DNA from: a virus
Length of the DNA: 62,375 nt
Virus record (IMG/VR): IMGVR_UViG_3300025770_000019
Span: 1-62,375 of that record
Direction: 5' to 3' (one strand)
This document shows positions 15,751 through 26,170 of the stretch, piece after piece (position 1 is the stretch's first letter; each line of letters opens with the position of its first letter). Both the position numbers and the translations under genes were made by a program. Below the pieces are notes generated by a model. It saw only the letters and a list, made by a program, of their open reading frames with translations, did no database searches and was not told the origin of the DNA.

Positions 15751-18660
15751 ATGAAAGCATCTGATTTCTTGAAGGCTGTGACGCCTTCTGAGGGGGTGTT
15801 GTTCGCGGCTGTGCCAGTTCGTTTTGAGAAGGACGGACGGACTATAGATTACTTCAAGCATACCGTGTGCTACACCCATGACGACTTAGCACTACAGTGT
15901 AAGGCCATAAGCCAGCAGGGGGACAACGCGTTCTTTGCGCTGGCTAGTTTCAAACAAGAGTCTTACATAGACAAACGCACGAGCAAGAAAAAACAACGCA
16001 CCCAAGAGAACGCAATGCTCGCTAGAAGTATGTGGCTTGACATTGACTGCGGAGAAAACAAACCGTACGCAACTCAGCTAGATGGCATAGCTGCGCTACG
16101 AGCAGGGTTCAAGGCGGCTAAGTTACCAGCCCCTACGTTCACAGTAAGCTCAGGGTACGGCGTCCATGCGTACTGGACGTTCACTAAAGACATACCTAAA
16201 GCCCTGTGGATACCAGTGGCGCAACTATTCAAGGCTGTCATGGACGGCACTGGATTGGTTGCCGATAAAGTCACGGCTAATATTGCGTGTGTGCTGCGGC
16301 CTATAGGCACCAACAATTATAAGCGAGGGGGAACGCAAGAGGTCAGGGTGCTGCACAAAGCCAAGTCTGTCCGCTTCTCTGACTGGGCGCGCGCACTCAA
16401 GAAAGCCAGTGGCGACCTGAAAGTTACGCCCCCAAAGCAAAGACTGACCACTACACTTAACAGCGCACTGAGTGGCGGTATGGATGAGTACCCGCCATCT
16501 GACGCGGAGAAGATCGCAGACAAGTGCGCAGTGCTTAACGAAATGCGTAACTTCAAAGGGTCGACGCACGACGAGCAGCAGTGGTATAGCTGCATTGGGG
16601 TACTCAGACACACAACCCAAGGGGAAGACATAGTTCAGGGGTGGTCAGCAGGTCACCACGACTACGACCCAATCATTACCACGGATAAGATAAAACAGTG
16701 GGAAGATCGAGGGCCGACGCTATGTGACACCATGCGCCAGTTGTTTCCAGCCTGTGCCGACTGCAAAATGAAATGTAATTCTCCAATATCGTTGGGGTAT
16801 CCCGATCCTGAACACCAGACCACCGTTGAGGTTATACAAGACGCCACGGACGAAGTGGTACTAGAAACCCTGCCGCAGTTGCCCGACGGACTGAAAGACG
16901 AGTTCGCATGGGTAGAGGGGCGGGGTTTGATGGCTAGGCTGGAGGATGAAGATGGTAACGTACGCCACGTAGTTGTGTGCTCCCAGTTCCCAGTTCCAGA
17001 GTTCATATTTTACGATAAATTATCCGAAGCCTTCTACGTACGAGTGTCAGCACGAACCGCACCGTACACATGGCAGAGCGGAGACCTTCCACTCGACGTA
17101 GTTCAGCGTGGGGGCGTTAATTTAATAGGAGCACTAGGTGGTAAGTGCGCAGTCACAGTACGTGACGATGGCAGGCTACTGGTGAAGTTTATGAAGACAT
17201 GGGTTGACGTAATACGGCAGAGCACAGACCTGCAAACTATGCGTGACCAAATGGGATGGCAGAAAGATGGGTCGTTCCTACTGGGTAAAACTTTGTACAG
17301 ACCCGACGGTGAGATAAAAGACGTCGTCGTTGCACGGAGCCTAGCGAAGTACGCAGAGTCGCACACACCTAAAGGCGACCGCCAAGCGTTCGTGGACACG
17401 ATTGACAAGCTGTACAACAAACCGAATTATCAGGAGTACCAGTTTCTTTGGTTGGCCTCCTTCGGGTCGCTACTTATCAAGTTCCTGCACTCTCACAACA
17501 TCGGTATAACACTGGCAGCTTACTCACCGGACAGCGGTACAGGTAAGACGTCGGTCGCTAAGGCGGCCATTGCAAACTTCGGCGACCCCAGTGGGTTCGG
17601 CCAACAAGCAGACGGACAAGACGGAGCGACCGAGTACGCCATAACCGTTATGGCAGGGCTGAGACACAACCTACCGATACTTATCGACGAGGTAACTAAC
17701 TGGGAACCCAACAGGCTAGGCAAGTTTCTCTACCGTGTGTGCAATGGTACAGCTAAGGTACAGGGCAGCGCCGACGGTGGGCTACGAGACTCGTCAGCGT
17801 ACAACTGGAACTCAGTTAGTTACATCACCTCGAACTCCCCCCTCGCATCTAAAGTTTCATCCGAAACTAAGAACAGCCAAGCCCAGTTAGCACGACTGTT
17901 CGACATTAAGTTCTACAACAAAGGGTTTGATACGCAGGACTCAGTGCTATTCGAGAAACTGTGGCAGCACTCAGGTAACACAGGCGCTGAGTTCGTTGAA
18001 TACGTAACAGTGAACCAAGACAAGGTGTCTAAGATATGCCACAAGATGCTAGACCGACTGAACAAAAAAGCTGAGGCTAATCAAAGCGCCCGGTTCTGGA
18101 TGATGCTGGCAGCGGCGACGCTAACCGCAGCGCACATCACACGCCAGTTAGACATGCACCAATTCAACATAGATGAGCTGGAGGATTGGACGATACAACG
18201 CATTAAAGAGATTAGGGTGGTGGCAGACAGGTCAGTAGAGTCGGTTGAGGACATGGCGCGGTCGATGATGAGTGACTTCCAGAACGGCATGGTTGTCACG
18301 ACTGATGAGGCTAAACGTGTCACAGACTTCACCCCATTTGCACCGGGGTACGGAGCGCCACGGCAGTCAGTGCGAGGGCGGTACATAGTCAGTACGGGCG
18401 ACATAATGATCCCCGTCGGTATCATACGTAAGTGGTGTGCAGAGAACAGCGTCGACTACAGCGACTTCAGGCGTCGGTTAACGGATAAGAACTGGATGGT
18501 GGACGCTGACTTACGGTACGATGTTGGTAAGGGAACGTCAGTAGCGTCGACGAGATCACGCTGCTGGAAACTAAACTTTGAAAGCGCAGCGCATGTACTG
18601 TCTGTGATTGAACCGGGAGAGAACGATGGTAGCCAAGAAGACCAGCAGCAAGAGCCGTAA
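15751..18660 (+). CDS. AEP primase fused to DUF927-like helicase, 969 aa
   Basis: The N-terminal third is an archaeo-eukaryotic-type primase: WLDID (Asp97, Asp99) and SSGYGVHAYW (His139) are the metal and nucleotide-binding motifs. A PriCT-like helical segment with a Cys cluster (CADCKMKC) follows at about 250-350. The C-terminal half is an ATPase of DUF927 type: Walker A PDSGTGKT (residues 593-600) and Walker B ILIDE. Such fusions prime and unwind the replication fork. Works with the Pol and SSB-like proteins. ATG 15751 has a strong AGGAAGGTGG site. Confidence 0.9.
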   Translation: MKASDFLKAVTPSEGVLFAAVPVRFEKDGRTIDYFKHTVCYTHDDLALQCKAISQQGDNAFFALASFKQESYIDKRTSKKKQRTQENAMLARSMWLDIDCGENKPYATQLDGIAALRAGFKAAKLPAPTFTVSSGYGVHAYWTFTKDIPKALWIPVAQLFKAVMDGTGLVADKVTANIACVLRPIGTNNYKRGGTQEVRVLHKAKSVRFSDWARALKKASGDLKVTPPKQRLTTTLNSALSGGMDEYPPSDAEKIADKCAVLNEMRNFKGSTHDEQQWYSCIGVLRHTTQGEDIVQGWSAGHHDYDPIITTDKIKQWEDRGPTLCDTMRQLFPACADCKMKCNSPISLGYPDPEHQTTVEVIQDATDEVVLETLPQLPDGLKDEFAWVEGRGLMARLEDEDGNVRHVVVCSQFPVPEFIFYDKLSEAFYVRVSARTAPYTWQSGDLPLDVVQRGGVNLIGALGGKCAVTVRDDGRLLVKFMKTWVDVIRQSTDLQTMRDQMGWQKDGSFLLGKTLYRPDGEIKDVVVARSLAKYAESHTPKGDRQAFVDTIDKLYNKPNYQEYQFLWLASFGSLLIKFLHSHNIGITLAAYSPDSGTGKTSVAKAAIANFGDPSGFGQQADGQDGATEYAITVMAGLRHNLPILIDEVTNWEPNRLGKFLYRVCNGTAKVQGSADGGLRDSSAYNWNSVSYITSNSPLASKVSSETKNSQAQLARLFDIKFYNKGFDTQDSVLFEKLWQHSGNTGAEFVEYVTVNQDKVSKICHKMLDRLNKKAEANQSARFWMMLAAATLTAAHITRQLDMHQFNIDELEDWTIQRIKEIRVVADRSVESVEDMARSMMSDFQNGMVVTTDEAKRVTDFTPFAPGYGAPRQSVRGRYIVSTGDIMIPVGIIRKWCAENSVDYSDFRRRLTDKNWMVDADLRYDVGKGTSVASTRSRCWKLNFESAAHVLSVIEPGENDGSQEDQQQEP

Positions 18661-18901
18661 CTACCGAAAAGAGTACGACAACTACCACGGTACGGAGAAG
18701 CAGAAGAAAAACCGTGCTAAGCGTAACGCAGCAAACGAGCTTATGAAGAAAGCTGGAAAGATAAAGAAGGGGGACGGTAACGATGTGGATCACAAAAAAC
18801 CAATGGCTAAGGGCGGCTCCAGTAAGAAGTCGAACCTAGCCGTGAAACCCAAGTCTAAAAACCGTTCGTTCCCCCGCACTAAAAAAGCGAAGACGAAATA
18901 G
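18626..18901 (+). CDS. Small HNH-like basic protein, 91 aa
   Basis: ATG 18626 has GGGAGAG upstream and lies inside the end of the primase-helicase gene; an in-frame TTG at 18608 is less likely. Extremely Lys/Arg-rich, with VDHKKPMAKGGSSKKSNL, which matches the first part of an HNH-type motif (DH..P...GG....NL) but has no full HNH core. Similar small proteins are common in phages at this place. It may bind DNA. It ends one base before the end of the opposing late gene. Confidence 0.75.
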   Translation: MVAKKTSSKSRNYRKEYDNYHGTEKQKKNRAKRNAANELMKKAGKIKKGDGNDVDHKKPMAKGGSSKKSNLAVKPKSKNRSFPRTKKAKTK

Positions 18902-18902
18902 T

Positions 18903-19109
18903 TTAGCTGCGGTTCTTACCTTCGTACCCACCAGCCTGACCGTTGACCGGTTTGATCTCGCCACCGGGCATCACGTTCATCGGTGTGTCGTGGTGCAACG
19001 TAGGTGCTTTACCACCTAGCTGGCCGCAAGTGCCAACTGTAATGACCGGGCCGTGCTTTTTGAACGAGTGGTTTTCGCCGTAGCAACCACCTGCTTTATC
19101 TGCTTTCAT
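18903..19109 (-). CDS. Hypothetical protein, 68 aa (last late gene)
   Basis: ATG 19109 follows AGGAGAACAACA and overlaps the stop of the 2354-aa gene (ATGA). It is rich in Gly and Lys with two Cys (GGCYGENHSFKKHGP, VGTCGQLGG). No family recognised. It may be a minor virion protein as the last gene of the structural arm. Only base 18902 separates it from the + strand operon end. Confidence 0.65.
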   Translation of the reverse strand: MKADKAGGCYGENHSFKKHGPVITVGTCGQLGGKAPTLHHDTPMNVMPGGEIKPVNGQAGGYEGKNRS

Positions 19110-22100
19110 TGTTGTTCTCCTGTTATAAAATCGACTTCGTCGTTGTACCTATCGTACTGCTTGCCACCTCGTAACCCACCAGCTCCGCGATCTCTGCGTG
19201 AGTCTCTACGGTTTTGTAGCGACCGACGCATTGTCTTCGGGGTTATTCGTACCCCCTTCCGCTGATTGTTACGCAGGTTGAACGCTTGAATCTCTTTACG
19301 TACTGCCTGCACGGTGCTACGGTCGCCAACAAGTTTAGCTTGAGCGTACCGCCTCAGCAAGTCACCTCTAACCCCCTCCACAGCCTGCTTTACCTTAGAC
19401 CTACGCATGTTTGCGGTGTAGTAGTCTGACACTTTGGTTGGCGCAAACCCCATGTACTGCATCAGGACGTCAGCAGAGTCGAAGCCCTCTGGCCCTATGA
19501 TCGGTTCGCCTGATCGCTCAGTCAGCCCCTGATCGCTCAGGTTGTAACCCTTGAATAAGTTCTGCACTCCTTTCGCTGGGACTATCTTCTCCAGCCCCTT
19601 CATAAAGCGACCGCCCTCACCGGTAGACGCTGCGTCGACCATTGTGTTCACCCCGTCGTAGGCGTTGACGCCGTACGCAGGTGCTGCACCTAATGCAGCA
19701 ATTATTGTCTCGGCCACCGTCTCTCTAGGCGTCTCGCCCTCACGTCTGAACGGCAGAGCGAACAGTAAATCCCCCATACCAATTCTACGAGATACATCAA
19801 GCCCACCTATCGTTGGCAGTCCGTGCATCATCGCTCGGGCGAAGTCAGCGCCATCTTCTCCACCCCCACCGAACTCGCTCCAAAACTCCCGCAGTGCCAG
19901 CTCCGCGTCAAACGGTTCATCGTCGTCGTCTCCGAACACCTCGGTAGCCAAGTTCGCTAACCATGCAATCGAGCCAGCTAACGGCATACCAGTCATACCA
20001 CCCATAATCCCGGTGGTGGTGAACAGCCCGAACAAAGTATTACGTGCTTCCCGTTGCTCCTGCTTCGTGGCGTTGGAGTTAAACATCGCGTCTTTCATGT
20101 TCTTAGTTATCAGGTACACCATGCCCTGCTGGTACTTCCTGAACTGAAACACGATCTTACCTAGCGCACGTGACCCTGCTACCTCCTGCATGTAACGAGG
20201 TGCGTTCAGTCCTGAGTAGTCGAGCTGTGTTTCGTTCACGCCTTGCAGCGCGTACTCAGTTGCTTGTGCGTGAACCTGCTCAGCACTCAACGTGCTGTCG
20301 CCCTTCAGACGCTTACTCTCCAGACGGTACGAGGCTAAGGCGGTAACGGCTCGGTTGGCGAGTTCGCTAATCCTAACAGGCGTGTTAAGTATTTGTATGT
20401 ACTCACTGTTACGGCTGAACTGACTGGCTATGCCGGAGTCGGAACCACCTTTGGCAACTGCGGACAGGTCGTGCTCGATAGTGATGTCTAGCTTGTTACG
20501 CTCCAGCAGCTCCTGCATCATGCGAGACTCGTTGGCCGGTAGCTTACCTTCCCAGTCAAACTCCATGCGCCAGCCCCCGTTACGGAACCCGCCCTCTTTA
20601 ACCCAATTCGACTTTATTATTTTCCCGGTGTCAGCGTACGCTTTACCTATCGCAGAGGTAGCGCTACGTACGCCATGTCGTGCAGCTAACCACGGAGCCG
20701 TTATCATCGGCACCTGAGACATGTTCGTCGCTATGTACGCTGGAGACAGACCCAAGTGAGCCATGAAGCTGAGCGTCATAAACGAATCAGCGATAGGACT
20801 TTCGTCGTGCTCGTACACCATACCCGCACGGTTGTTAATCTCGTTACGTACTCTGGTCGCTTCCCCTTCGTTTTGGCGAGAACCCATACCACGTATATCT
20901 AGCAGCGCTTCACCAACTTCTTTGGAGTGCTTCATGCGGCTGATCATGTGCGCGTTCTTCACAGCAGAGTCGGAGAACACCTGTCTCATGTCCTTGTCTG
21001 CCCCATGTACGCCCTCTCGCTTAAGCTGGGATTTAGCAGCGGCGTTACCCGGCAACATGTCTGCGTACATGTACTCAAGGATGCCCCGCACTTTACCCTT
21101 GGCATCAGGGGTGAGGTCACTACTGGCAAAGTATTTTTCGATAGCAGCAATGTCTGGAGCGTCCCTAATCTGAGCTTTGTACAGGTCGGTCGACTCTTGG
21201 TAGTAGCTGGCCCCCATCCGCTTCTCTAGCTGGCGCTGGCGTTCACGAGCCTCGTTTACAGTTTTGAACGACTCCGCGATGTAGTGGTTAGGGTCTTTGC
21301 GTAACTGCGCCATCAACGCTTTGTCTTTGCCTACTAACGGCGCTTCGTCGTTAGCGTTCATCAGGGCTTCCAGCTCACTAGACATGCCGACCGTGTAGTA
21401 CTTGTTCAGCCGCTTCAGTGGGAAGTACGGCCCTTTGATCTTCTTCATGGACTCTAAGTCGCCGGTCAGCTTGTCCAAGTTTTGTGGGTTATCCGCAGCG
21501 GCGGCGTCAAGTATCGCGCCCTCCAGTATCGCCACCTTATCGTTGTGCCAGTGAGTGAACTCGTCGCGCACAGTTTCATACAACGTCTTTACGTCGCCGT
21601 CTAACTTGTCAAAGTTCCGCTTGAGCTTCTGCTGCTCCGGTGTTTGTGGAGCATCTTTCGATGGGTCGTACTGCTCCAACGTGGTGTCGATCATCAGCGC
21701 GTTCATAGCTTCTATTTGCTTAGGACGGTCAGACTGAATTGCAGACCACACCTTGTTAACTGAGTGCGCGTCAGCGAGTAGGTCTTTAGACGTTCGCTGT
21801 ATCTTATGAACCGCGTCGACGTAGTTACGAACCTGCGGGAATCCGGATCGGTCTGCTATCTGCTCCAGCGTCAGCCATCCTAGCTTGCCTTTCTCGTACG
21901 CTGTGAATACGCCGGGGAGAGTTTCCTCTACCTTCCACGCTATCTTGTCAGAGATGGCGCTCATCTCTGTGCTGACACGCTCTGAATTTGACTCGCCGAA
22001 CTTAGCCATCGAGATTGGGAGTACGCCTTCCCAGTCGCTTACCGGCTTGAATACTACCTGCCCTTTGTCGTTAAACTCCGTTGTGTATCTACCTGACTTT

Positions 22101-25100
22101 ACTGCGTCGTCCAGTACTTGTATCAGGTCGTCGATGTATTCTTCTGTAGCAGTGCCGTCGGCGATCTTACCGATTAAGTCTTCTCGCCCCATCGCTACGA
22201 TAGGGTTGAGGGTTTGTCCTGAGCGCGACTCATTCTCGTACACGTTTACAGTGGCCTGATCTCCGGCTTCTGTCGTTTGGAACTCATGCGCAGCGTACTG
22301 GCCCATCAGCTCTTTGTTAAGTCTTCGCATCAGCGCGAGAGTTTCTGTCTCACCTACCTCTTTGCCTGCCAGTTTATGGAACCCGTGACGACGCAGCCAC
22401 TGCTTGAACTCACCGACTGCCGCTTTAATGTCGTTCCACAACCCAGCGTTAGTCTTTCGCCCCATAGAGTATGCCATCATCTCCTCGAACAAGACGGCTC
22501 TAGCTCGCAGCAACCCCATGTCGGAGTCGAGGAACTCTTTTTCGTAGTGCAGGAGCGCGTCGCTAACGCCTAACTTATCCGCTAGTGCGAACAGTTTGTC
22601 GCGGCCCATACCGAGACTAACGCTTGCCATGGCACCTGTGCGGTCTGCCCCGAACATAGACGCCGCAGCAACGTGAGTCATTTCATGGAGCACCGTGTCT
22701 TCGATGTCAGCCAAACTTGAGTGCGAATCTGAGACGATGTAGGCCGTGAAGAATGGTTCGTTGCCTGTCTTGAACGTCGTCCTCGTATTCATCACACCGA
22801 ACAGCGTTGCGCCGCCCAGCGCTTGGAACTCCGCTTGAATGTGAGCAGGTAGGTCGGAAAAAGTCTCTACCACCTCTAGCTTCCAACTCCCATTGGCACG
22901 CCAACCTCTGGCACTAGCGATCCTGCTGGCTACCCGCTTCGCAGCTTGTGCAGTCACTCCTGTTTTCTTGCCTTTGGAGGTGCCTTCGTACGCGTACATG
23001 TCCCCCTTCTCCGTGGGGATCACACGCCTAGACTTCTTCGTCGTTATCTTACCGTCGGCCGCTAGTTTTTCTGCGAGTCCTTCGATGGCTTGTTGTTGTG
23101 TCTGGTTTTCAGAAACAGTCGTGTCCCCGAGTCCAGTCTCGCCGGGTTGTTCCTGAGCTGCTTGCTGGCTATCGTCTCGGCTGAGTCGAGCAGACGCTTC
23201 ACTCCGTTGTTCTCTGGCGCGGTCATTTTGTATCTCCTGTAAAGCTCGCTGTGCACTGTTGACCAGACCTCGGGCCGACTGTTCACCTGTAGCAAGCATC
23301 TCAATAACTGTCTGCTGGTAGCCGGGGGTCAGCTCTGCAAACGGCGTCTGCGCAACTCCCTCTGGCTCGTTCTGGGCGGTGCGATCATAAATCGTCTCCC
23401 CCATACTAAGGGTTTCGTCGTTACGGAACGCTTCCAGTAGCTCTACGTGGTTGGCAGCGCTCTCCTCTTGCAGTCGTGCGTTCTCTGCCCTAATTGCTTC
23501 GTCTGACTCTCGGGCGTCTTGCTCCTGCTGGAACTTACCGAACCACTGGCGTTTTTGTGACTTGGACTGCGCCGCCCACTTCTTACCTGTCTGAGTCTCG
23601 AACTCAGTTTTAACCATCTCCGCAACGGCTTCGTTTTCCAGTAGGGCGTCCACTCGCGTCGCGTCGGTAACGTCGAACGCACTTATGCCCGACACCCCCT
23701 TCGTCTCATCTCGTATGGTGAAGCCAGCACCTTCAGCCAACTCCTCTTGAGCGACGGCTTCCACTTCTTCGTCTTGGTTAGCTAGCGCTTGCTCGTCGGC
23801 TACCCCACCTACAAGCTCGGCCTCGTCCACCACATCCTCTTGAGCGGCCTGCTCCGCGTTCATCTCTCGGCGGCGGGTGTTGATCTGGCCCAGTGCGTCG
23901 TACATGTCGACGCCCATAGAAGCCTCGACCTTCCCTCGGATACCTTTCAGGTAGTTGCTCACCGTGTTGCGCTTCATGCCTGTGCGGTCAGCGATGGCTT
24001 TGGGTGATACGTTACTCTTAGAGTTCTTCTTGCTGAGGGAGACTATAGATTCCATCTCGTCGTTCACTGCTGCGTCAAGCAACAGGTTCCAGACAGTTTG
24101 TTCACCATCAGTAAGTCCCATGTCCTGCTGACCCACCTCCAGAACGTCCATCAACTCCGCGTCGGTAGCTTTCACTGGCTCTGCAACAGTCTCAGTGGTC
24201 TGCTGCGCTGCGGGAGCTGCAACCACAACCGGAGCTACGGGGTTTTCTCCGCGCTCAACGATAACCTCACGCACCAGTGCTTTCTTCCACTCGGAAGTCT
24301 TCGCGTTGGTCAGCGTTTCACGCAGCTTAGACAGCGGCACCTCTCGATACCGTAGCAGCATTCGTTGTAGGTCAGCGTTAGGTGACCCGTCTTTAGTGCT
24401 GGCCTTTACCAGTGCTTCTCGCCCCGCCGCAGTCTGAAATATGGGGTCGCTGACAAGGTCTCGTCTTTGCTGCTTCCGCGTGCGCTTAGGCTCGTTCGTC
24501 TTCTTAGCCAGTGCGTCACGAGTAGCTTGGTCCGCTTTCTCCTGCGTGTCCGGAGGTGTAATAGAATCAGGCTCGTCGACGAGGTTCTCAACCTGAGTGG
24601 CCTTCCCTCTACCGGCGCGGCGTTCTATCCTACTGGCTACCGCACCTACAAAATCTCTGTACGCCCCGGTTGAGGGGTCTAGCTCTTGCGTGCTCGTGTT
24701 GCCGTTCGAGTCGGACAGTTTTACGTACGGGTTACCTTCGTACGGAATTGGTAGGAACTTCTCTGGTTGATTTTCGTTGTGCGCCCAGATAGCACGCAGC
24801 TCCATTACCTCCCCTTCTGAAAGGCGGCGCTCGATCTGCGTCTCTTTATCGTTGGCGTAGATTGCAGGTTCACTCGGAGCGTCGTAGGCTGCTTTAACGT
24901 CAGCTTCGCGCTGCTTAGACTGCTCTTTGGTTGGGCGCTTCGGCGTCGACTGATCAATGGCTTCGCCCGGCGTCTGACCATCCAGAATATTCAGCTCTGC
25001 ATCAACTCCGACGGCTTCAAGACGACCAAGTATCACGCGCTGGTTAGCAGCGCTATCTGGAGTGAACTCGACGTCGGGAGTTGTAGGCGGAGGGCTGTTA

Positions 25101-26170
25101 CCTTCGCCATCTCCGGTTATGTCTGTCCCACCTAAATCTGGTTCACGTTGTGGTCGTAACCCACCTACTACACCGCCAGCCAAACCGCCAGCAGCAGCAC
25201 CGGCGAACGCGGCTTGCCATAATTTGTTTCGGTAGTCCTGCTGTTCCTGAAGGTCGTCGTCAAACGCCTGAACCTCAACGTCAGAGCCTAGGTCTTCCAG
25301 CATGGTCTGCCCTGATTCCGTCGCGCCCTCTACTGCAGCCGCCGCACCGAAACCTTTAAGCCCCCGCTTAACAACACCGCCGGAGGTGAGTGCGTCGCCT
25401 AACTTACCGGCCGCACCCTGCGGTAGAAATCGCCCCGCCCCTAGCAAGAACAGGTCACTGGCGAACTCAAGCGAGCCTGCGGCTGTGCCGTAGAACGCAG
25501 CTTTGACGTTATCTACTTCGTCGAGCGTGTTGCCGCGTGCTATCTGTTCTTCACCGGCCTGCCCATACGTAGAACCGAGTCCCTGCCCAATCGCGTTAAC
25601 ACCTAAACCGCCAGCGAACCCGCGCTTAGCAGCTTTCTTAATCTGGTCTTTAGTGGCGTGTTCAGCTAGTTTCTTCAGCCCACCCTTGGCTAGCTGCTTA
25701 CCAGCAAAACCTGCGAGTCCGCCGCCAGCTAGATTAGACAGCCCGAGGGTCGTGTAATACTGTGCAGCATCGACGTAGTCACCGCCGGTGGCCTCGTCAC
25801 TTTGTAGGTGCTCAAGTTCAAACGCGGGACGCTGATGCGCCTGCATCGCCTCCATGCGTTCTTGGTAGGTCTCGAACAGGGCGTCGCGGGTATCAGTAGC
25901 GCCGACAGAGTCAGCGACCAGTGCGCCAACACCTGCGCCCAACCCGACTATCTGGTTACCGTAGGTGCGTATGCCGCGTTGGAAATCCCCGCGTGTGTTT
26001 TCAGGTTCAGGTGCAACCGCTTCGCGTCGTGTACCGCCCATAAGCCCAGCGCGGACAACGTCACGGTTAACCCCTACATCATCAGCATAGCTATTGAGTA
26101 AGTCCTCGTCAGACTGATCAGAAAATTCAGGGTATTGATCTCTGACGTCTTGCAACGAATTGACAGGCAC
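19106..26170 (-). CDS. Giant polyvalent-type internal virion protein, 2354 aa
   Basis: GTG 26170 sits at a TAAGTG junction with the upstream gene (AGGGGTG site). Visible parts: Gly/Ala-rich hydrophobic N-terminal segments (residues about 50-340), a sigma70-region-4-like HTH (about 695-760, MKRNTVSNYL from Met732), Glu/Gln-rich linkers, a zinc-metalloprotease-like HEMTH at 1162-1166 with a downstream EEMMAY (Glu1229-Glu1230), and a C-terminal region like LPD38 of polyvalent proteins with DDDDEPF and a basic tail. Such proteins travel in the virion and are thought to enter the host with the DNA. It could also serve as ejection channel. Confidence 0.8.
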   Translation of the reverse strand: MPVNSLQDVRDQYPEFSDQSDEDLLNSYADDVGVNRDVVRAGLMGGTRREAVAPEPENTRGDFQRGIRTYGNQIVGLGAGVGALVADSVGATDTRDALFETYQERMEAMQAHQRPAFELEHLQSDEATGGDYVDAAQYYTTLGLSNLAGGGLAGFAGKQLAKGGLKKLAEHATKDQIKKAAKRGFAGGLGVNAIGQGLGSTYGQAGEEQIARGNTLDEVDNVKAAFYGTAAGSLEFASDLFLLGAGRFLPQGAAGKLGDALTSGGVVKRGLKGFGAAAAVEGATESGQTMLEDLGSDVEVQAFDDDLQEQQDYRNKLWQAAFAGAAAGGLAGGVVGGLRPQREPDLGGTDITGDGEGNSPPPTTPDVEFTPDSAANQRVILGRLEAVGVDAELNILDGQTPGEAIDQSTPKRPTKEQSKQREADVKAAYDAPSEPAIYANDKETQIERRLSEGEVMELRAIWAHNENQPEKFLPIPYEGNPYVKLSDSNGNTSTQELDPSTGAYRDFVGAVASRIERRAGRGKATQVENLVDEPDSITPPDTQEKADQATRDALAKKTNEPKRTRKQQRRDLVSDPIFQTAAGREALVKASTKDGSPNADLQRMLLRYREVPLSKLRETLTNAKTSEWKKALVREVIVERGENPVAPVVVAAPAAQQTTETVAEPVKATDAELMDVLEVGQQDMGLTDGEQTVWNLLLDAAVNDEMESIVSLSKKNSKSNVSPKAIADRTGMKRNTVSNYLKGIRGKVEASMGVDMYDALGQINTRRREMNAEQAAQEDVVDEAELVGGVADEQALANQDEEVEAVAQEELAEGAGFTIRDETKGVSGISAFDVTDATRVDALLENEAVAEMVKTEFETQTGKKWAAQSKSQKRQWFGKFQQEQDARESDEAIRAENARLQEESAANHVELLEAFRNDETLSMGETIYDRTAQNEPEGVAQTPFAELTPGYQQTVIEMLATGEQSARGLVNSAQRALQEIQNDRAREQRSEASARLSRDDSQQAAQEQPGETGLGDTTVSENQTQQQAIEGLAEKLAADGKITTKKSRRVIPTEKGDMYAYEGTSKGKKTGVTAQAAKRVASRIASARGWRANGSWKLEVVETFSDLPAHIQAEFQALGGATLFGVMNTRTTFKTGNEPFFTAYIVSDSHSSLADIEDTVLHEMTHVAAASMFGADRTGAMASVSLGMGRDKLFALADKLGVSDALLHYEKEFLDSDMGLLRARAVLFEEMMAYSMGRKTNAGLWNDIKAAVGEFKQWLRRHGFHKLAGKEVGETETLALMRRLNKELMGQYAAHEFQTTEAGDQATVNVYENESRSGQTLNPIVAMGREDLIGKIADGTATEEYIDDLIQVLDDAVKSGRYTTEFNDKGQVVFKPVSDWEGVLPISMAKFGESNSERVSTEMSAISDKIAWKVEETLPGVFTAYEKGKLGWLTLEQIADRSGFPQVRNYVDAVHKIQRTSKDLLADAHSVNKVWSAIQSDRPKQIEAMNALMIDTTLEQYDPSKDAPQTPEQQKLKRNFDKLDGDVKTLYETVRDEFTHWHNDKVAILEGAILDAAAADNPQNLDKLTGDLESMKKIKGPYFPLKRLNKYYTVGMSSELEALMNANDEAPLVGKDKALMAQLRKDPNHYIAESFKTVNEARERQRQLEKRMGASYYQESTDLYKAQIRDAPDIAAIEKYFASSDLTPDAKGKVRGILEYMYADMLPGNAAAKSQLKREGVHGADKDMRQVFSDSAVKNAHMISRMKHSKEVGEALLDIRGMGSRQNEGEATRVRNEINNRAGMVYEHDESPIADSFMTLSFMAHLGLSPAYIATNMSQVPMITAPWLAARHGVRSATSAIGKAYADTGKIIKSNWVKEGGFRNGGWRMEFDWEGKLPANESRMMQELLERNKLDITIEHDLSAVAKGGSDSGIASQFSRNSEYIQILNTPVRISELANRAVTALASYRLESKRLKGDSTLSAEQVHAQATEYALQGVNETQLDYSGLNAPRYMQEVAGSRALGKIVFQFRKYQQGMVYLITKNMKDAMFNSNATKQEQREARNTLFGLFTTTGIMGGMTGMPLAGSIAWLANLATEVFGDDDDEPFDAELALREFWSEFGGGGEDGADFARAMMHGLPTIGGLDVSRRIGMGDLLFALPFRREGETPRETVAETIIAALGAAPAYGVNAYDGVNTMVDAASTGEGGRFMKGLEKIVPAKGVQNLFKGYNLSDQGLTERSGEPIIGPEGFDSADVLMQYMGFAPTKVSDYYTANMRRSKVKQAVEGVRGDLLRRYAQAKLVGDRSTVQAVRKEIQAFNLRNNQRKGVRITPKTMRRSLQNRRDSRRDRGAGGLRGGKQYDRYNDEVDFITGEQQ

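Noticed and set aside
18626-18901. Complete HNH homing endonuclease
   Set aside because: Only the first DH...P...GG...NL part of the motif is seen in 91 residues; the catalytic core is incomplete, so it is called HNH-like only.
19106-26170. Tape-measure protein of a long-tailed phage
   Set aside because: It is long, but it has HTH, metalloprotease-like and LPD38-like parts, lies after the fibre genes at the end of the arm, and lacks the long uniform coiled repeat of tape measures. Not fully excluded.
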